In this document: piece by piece, positions 47,775 to 50,058 of the stretch
How positions within the stretch are numbered: the first letter of the stretch is position 1
Layout: every line of letters begins with the position of its first letter
Origin: Rhodococcus yananensis
GTDB lineage: Bacteria > Actinomycetota > Actinomycetes > Mycobacteriales > Mycobacteriaceae
NCBI RefSeq assembly: GCF_020515525.1
Contig: NZ_JAIYEP010000028.1
Coordinates: 1-50,058 of the forward strand
Length of the DNA stretch: 50,058 nucleotides
Reading direction: 5' to 3'
Notes under the pieces: model-generated
What the model saw: the letters and a program-made list of their open reading frames with translations, nothing else
The model's database searches: none
Told to the model about the DNA's origin: nothing
Program-made: the position numbers and the translations under genes

Positions 47775-47792
47775 CCGGGCCTCGCGGCCCGG
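47775..47792 (+). promoter_or_regulatory. Leader hairpin upstream of malate synthase
   Basis: CCGGGCC and GGCCCGG form a perfect 7-bp stem with loop TCGC, 29 nt before the glcB ATG. It may terminate the upstream gene or shape the glcB 5' leader. A TTTTCTGTGCAAC stretch just before it faintly resembles a RamB site. Confidence 0.4.
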
Positions 47793-47821
47793 ACGTACGA
47801 CGAACCGGAAAGAGTGAGGTT

Positions 47822-50008
47822 ATGACTGAACGCGTGCAGGTCGGCGGACTCCAGGTCGCGAAGGTGCTCTACGACTTCGTCAACGACGAAGCCATCCCCG
47901 GCACCGGTGTGGACGCGAACGCGTTCTGGGCCGGCGCCGACAGCATCATCCACGATCTCGCCCCCAAGAACCGCGCACTTCTCGCCAAGCGGGACGACCT
48001 CCAGGCACAGATCGACACCTGGCACCGCGACCGCGCAGGCAAGACCATCGACCCCGCCGAATACAAGGCATTCCTCCAGGAGATCGGCTACCTCGTGCCG
48101 GTTCCCGCACCGTTCGAGGTCACCACCGCCGACATCGACGCGGAAATCGCCACCACCGCCGGACCCCAACTCGTCGTGCCGGTGCTCAACGCCCGTTTCG
48201 CGCTCAACGCCGCCAACGCCCGCTGGGGTTCGCTGTACGACGCCCTCTACGGCACCGACGCCATCTCCGAAGAAGGCGGAGCCGAGAAGACCTCCGGCTA
48301 CAACAAGGTCCGCGGCGACAAGGTCATCGCCTGGGCCCGCGACTTCCTCGACAAGGCCGCCCCGCTGGCCACCGGCTCCCACACCGGCACCACCGCCTAC
48401 GTCATCGAGGACGGTGCACTGAAGGTCACCCTCGCCGACGGCACCGTCACCGCCCTCGCCCAGCCCGAGAAGCTCGTCGGCTACCTCGGCGACCCCGCCG
48501 CCCCCACCTCCGTGCTGCTGCGCAACAACGGCCTGCACATCGACATCCAGATCGACGCCGCCTCCCCGATCGGCAGCACCGACACCGCCGGCATCAAGGA
48601 CCTCGTCCTCGAATCCGCCGTCACCACCATCATGGACTTCGAGGACTCCGTCGCCGCCGTCGACGCCGACGACAAGGTCGTCGGCTACCGCAACTGGCTC
48701 GGCCTCAACCGCGGCGACCTCGCCGAATCCTTCGACAAGGGCGGCAAGACCCTCACCCGCACCCTCAACCCCAACCGCGTCTACACCGGCATCGACGGCA
48801 CCGACCTCGAACTCCACGGCCGTTCCCTGCTGTTCGTCCGCAACGTCGGTCACCTCATGACCAACCCCGCCATCCTCGACAGCGACGGCAACGAAGTCCC
48901 CGAAGGCATCCTCGACGCCCTCGTCACCAGCCTGTGCGCCACCCACGGCCTGCACACCGACGAAGCCCACGGCCCCCTCGCCAACAGCCGCACAGGCTCC
49001 ATCTACATCGTCAAGCCCAAGCAGCACGGCCCCGAGGAATCCGCCTTCACCACCGAGCTGTTCGGCCGCGTCGAAGACGTCCTCGGCCTGCCCCGCAACA
49101 CCCTCAAGGTCGGCATCATGGACGAGGAGCGTCGCACGACCGTCAACCTCGCCGCATCCATCGAAGCCGCATCCGCACGTGTCGCGTTCATCAACACCGG
49201 CTTCCTCGACCGCACCGGCGACGAGATCCACACCTCCATGGAAGCCGGCGCCGTCGTCCGCAAGGCCGACATGAAGAAGCAGCGTTGGATCGCCGCCTAC
49301 GAGGACTGGAACGTCGACACCGGCCTCGCCGCCGGACTGCAGGGCAAGGCACAGATCGGCAAGGGCATGTGGGCCATGACCGACCTCATGCACGACATGC
49401 TCGTCCAGAAGATCGGCCAGCCGAAGGCCGGCGCCAACACCGCGTGGGTCCCGTCCCCCACCGGCGCCACCCTGCACGCCACCCACTACCACGAGGTCGA
49501 CGTCTTCGCCGTCCAGGACGAACTGAAGAAGGGTGGTCGCCGCGCCACCGTCGACGACATCCTCACGATCCCGCTCGCCGAGAACACCGACTGGTCCGAC
49601 GCCGAGAAGCGCGAGGAACTCGACAACAACTGCCAGTCGATCCTCGGCTACGTCGTCCGCTGGATCGACCAGGGCGTCGGATGCTCCAAGGTCCCCGACA
49701 TCCACGACGTCGCACTCATGGAAGACCGCGCCACCCTGCGCATCTCGAGCCAGCTCCTCGCGAACTGGATCCGCCACGGCGTCGTCACCGAAGCCGACGT
49801 CGTCGCCTCCCTCGAACGCATGGCACCGGTCGTCGACCGCCAGAACGAAGGCGACGCCGCGTACAAGCCGATGGCACCGAACTTCGACACCAACATCGCC
49901 TTCCAGGCCGCCAAGGAACTCATCCTCGAAGGCACCACGCAGCCCAGCGGCTACACCGAGCCGATCCTGCACCGCGCCCGCCGCGAGTACAAGGCCGCCA
50001 ACGCCTGA
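47822..50008 (+). CDS. glcB: Malate synthase G
   Basis: A 728-residue monomeric enzyme from ATG 47822, behind GTGAGG. It condenses glyoxylate with acetyl-CoA to malate, the second step of the glyoxylate shunt, in the cytosol. Recognisable segments are [65 protein letters not shown] and [16 protein letters not shown], which carries the Mg-binding Glu. The TIM-barrel, the inserted domains and the C-terminal plug ([35 protein letters not shown], which holds the catalytic Asp) are all present. Length is normal for the G isoform (M. tuberculosis GlcB, Rv1837c, is about 741). No isocitrate lyase gene is nearby. It ends at a strong hairpin terminator. Confidence 0.97.
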   Translation: MTERVQVGGLQVAKVLYDFVNDEAIPGTGVDANAFWAGADSIIHDLAPKNRALLAKRDDLQAQIDTWHRDRAGKTIDPAEYKAFLQEIGYLVPVPAPFEVTTADIDAEIATTAGPQLVVPVLNARFALNAANARWGSLYDALYGTDAISEEGGAEKTSGYNKVRGDKVIAWARDFLDKAAPLATGSHTGTTAYVIEDGALKVTLADGTVTALAQPEKLVGYLGDPAAPTSVLLRNNGLHIDIQIDAASPIGSTDTAGIKDLVLESAVTTIMDFEDSVAAVDADDKVVGYRNWLGLNRGDLAESFDKGGKTLTRTLNPNRVYTGIDGTDLELHGRSLLFVRNVGHLMTNPAILDSDGNEVPEGILDALVTSLCATHGLHTDEAHGPLANSRTGSIYIVKPKQHGPEESAFTTELFGRVEDVLGLPRNTLKVGIMDEERRTTVNLAASIEAASARVAFINTGFLDRTGDEIHTSMEAGAVVRKADMKKQRWIAAYEDWNVDTGLAAGLQGKAQIGKGMWAMTDLMHDMLVQKIGQPKAGANTAWVPSPTGATLHATHYHEVDVFAVQDELKKGGRRATVDDILTIPLAENTDWSDAEKREELDNNCQSILGYVVRWIDQGVGCSKVPDIHDVALMEDRATLRISSQLLANWIRHGVVTEADVVASLERMAPVVDRQNEGDAAYKPMAPNFDTNIAFQAAKELILEGTTQPSGYTEPILHRARREYKAANA

Positions 50009-50032
50009 CCCTCGACACCGGACCGACAGTGG

Positions 50033-50058
50033 GGCCCCGATCCGACCGGATCGGGGCC
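50033..50058 (+). terminator. Hairpin terminator of malate synthase gene
   Basis: Arms GGCCCCGATCC (50033-50043) and GGATCGGGGCC (50048-50058) form a perfect 11-bp stem with a 4-nt loop, 25 nt after the stop codon and ending at the window edge. Confidence 0.85.

Noticed and set aside
47765-47776. RamB-like site upstream of malate synthase
   Set aside because: Similarity is confined to a short core and RamB presence is unknown; too weak for a separate feature.
47738-49972. 744-codon minus-strand frame opposite malate synthase
   Set aside because: It is a shadow frame, rich in Val/Gly/Asp with no family features; the plus-strand enzyme is complete.
1-50058. Insertion sequences, tRNA genes or CRISPR arrays
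   Set aside because: No transposase, terminal inverted repeat pair, tRNA-like cloverleaf or spaced direct repeats were seen on reading both strands.

Overview
The window is very GC-rich, densely coded DNA from a Mycobacteriales actinobacterium, most likely Rhodococcus or a close relative. The evidence is the codon bias, IdeR/DtxR-type iron boxes, an MmpL-family transporter, and a gene set (ndh, hotdog thioesterase, blaI, M56 peptidase, gnd, malate synthase G) that I recall as clustered in Mycobacterium tuberculosis around Rv1837c-Rv1854c. No rRNA, tRNA, insertion sequence or CRISPR array was seen.

Layout. 1-1373: the 3' end of a small Cys-containing protein gene, a secreted protein gene on the minus strand, and a 470-nt upstream region. 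1374-23495: one 22-kb gene for a six-module non-ribosomal peptide synthetase of about 7373 residues. It has an EntF-like starter condensation domain, an epimerase in module 4 and a terminal thioesterase. Pocket residues predict Ser at module 2 and Thr, epimerised to D, at module 4; the other four residues cannot be assigned. 23533-27369: accessory genes, namely a divergent TetR/VOC pair, a zeta-like toxin with its antitoxin, a methyltransferase and a second VOC protein.

27370-28427 has no convincing gene but holds a strong match to an actinobacterial dif site (27830-27857), so the window probably lies at the replication terminus. Several unusual palindromes flank it. A Cys-rich pentapeptide-repeat gene and a Xer-like tyrosine recombinase follow.

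30606-41057 carries ndh, a thioesterase gene, a divergent iron-uptake locus (FhuF-like protein; RDD-FecCD fusion permease, FecCD permease and ATPase) with IdeR-like boxes, then blaI, an M56 peptidase, gnd and a DMT transporter. 41011-44423 holds a methyltransferase and a sulfur module: a TauE permease divergent from a persulfide-dioxygenase/rhodanese fusion and a 55-residue Cys-rich protein, with two CsoR/CstR-type operators between them. 44506-50058: an MmpL-family transporter, a conserved hypothetical gene and malate synthase G with its terminator.

How they work together. The fec genes and the FhuF-like gene form an iron-acquisition unit. The NRPS could make a siderophore, but no iron box, hydroxylase, aryl-acid gene, MbtH or exporter accompanies it, so its product stays open. 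The TauE/dioxygenase/small-protein set looks like a sulfide or persulfide detoxification operon whose regulator lies outside the window.
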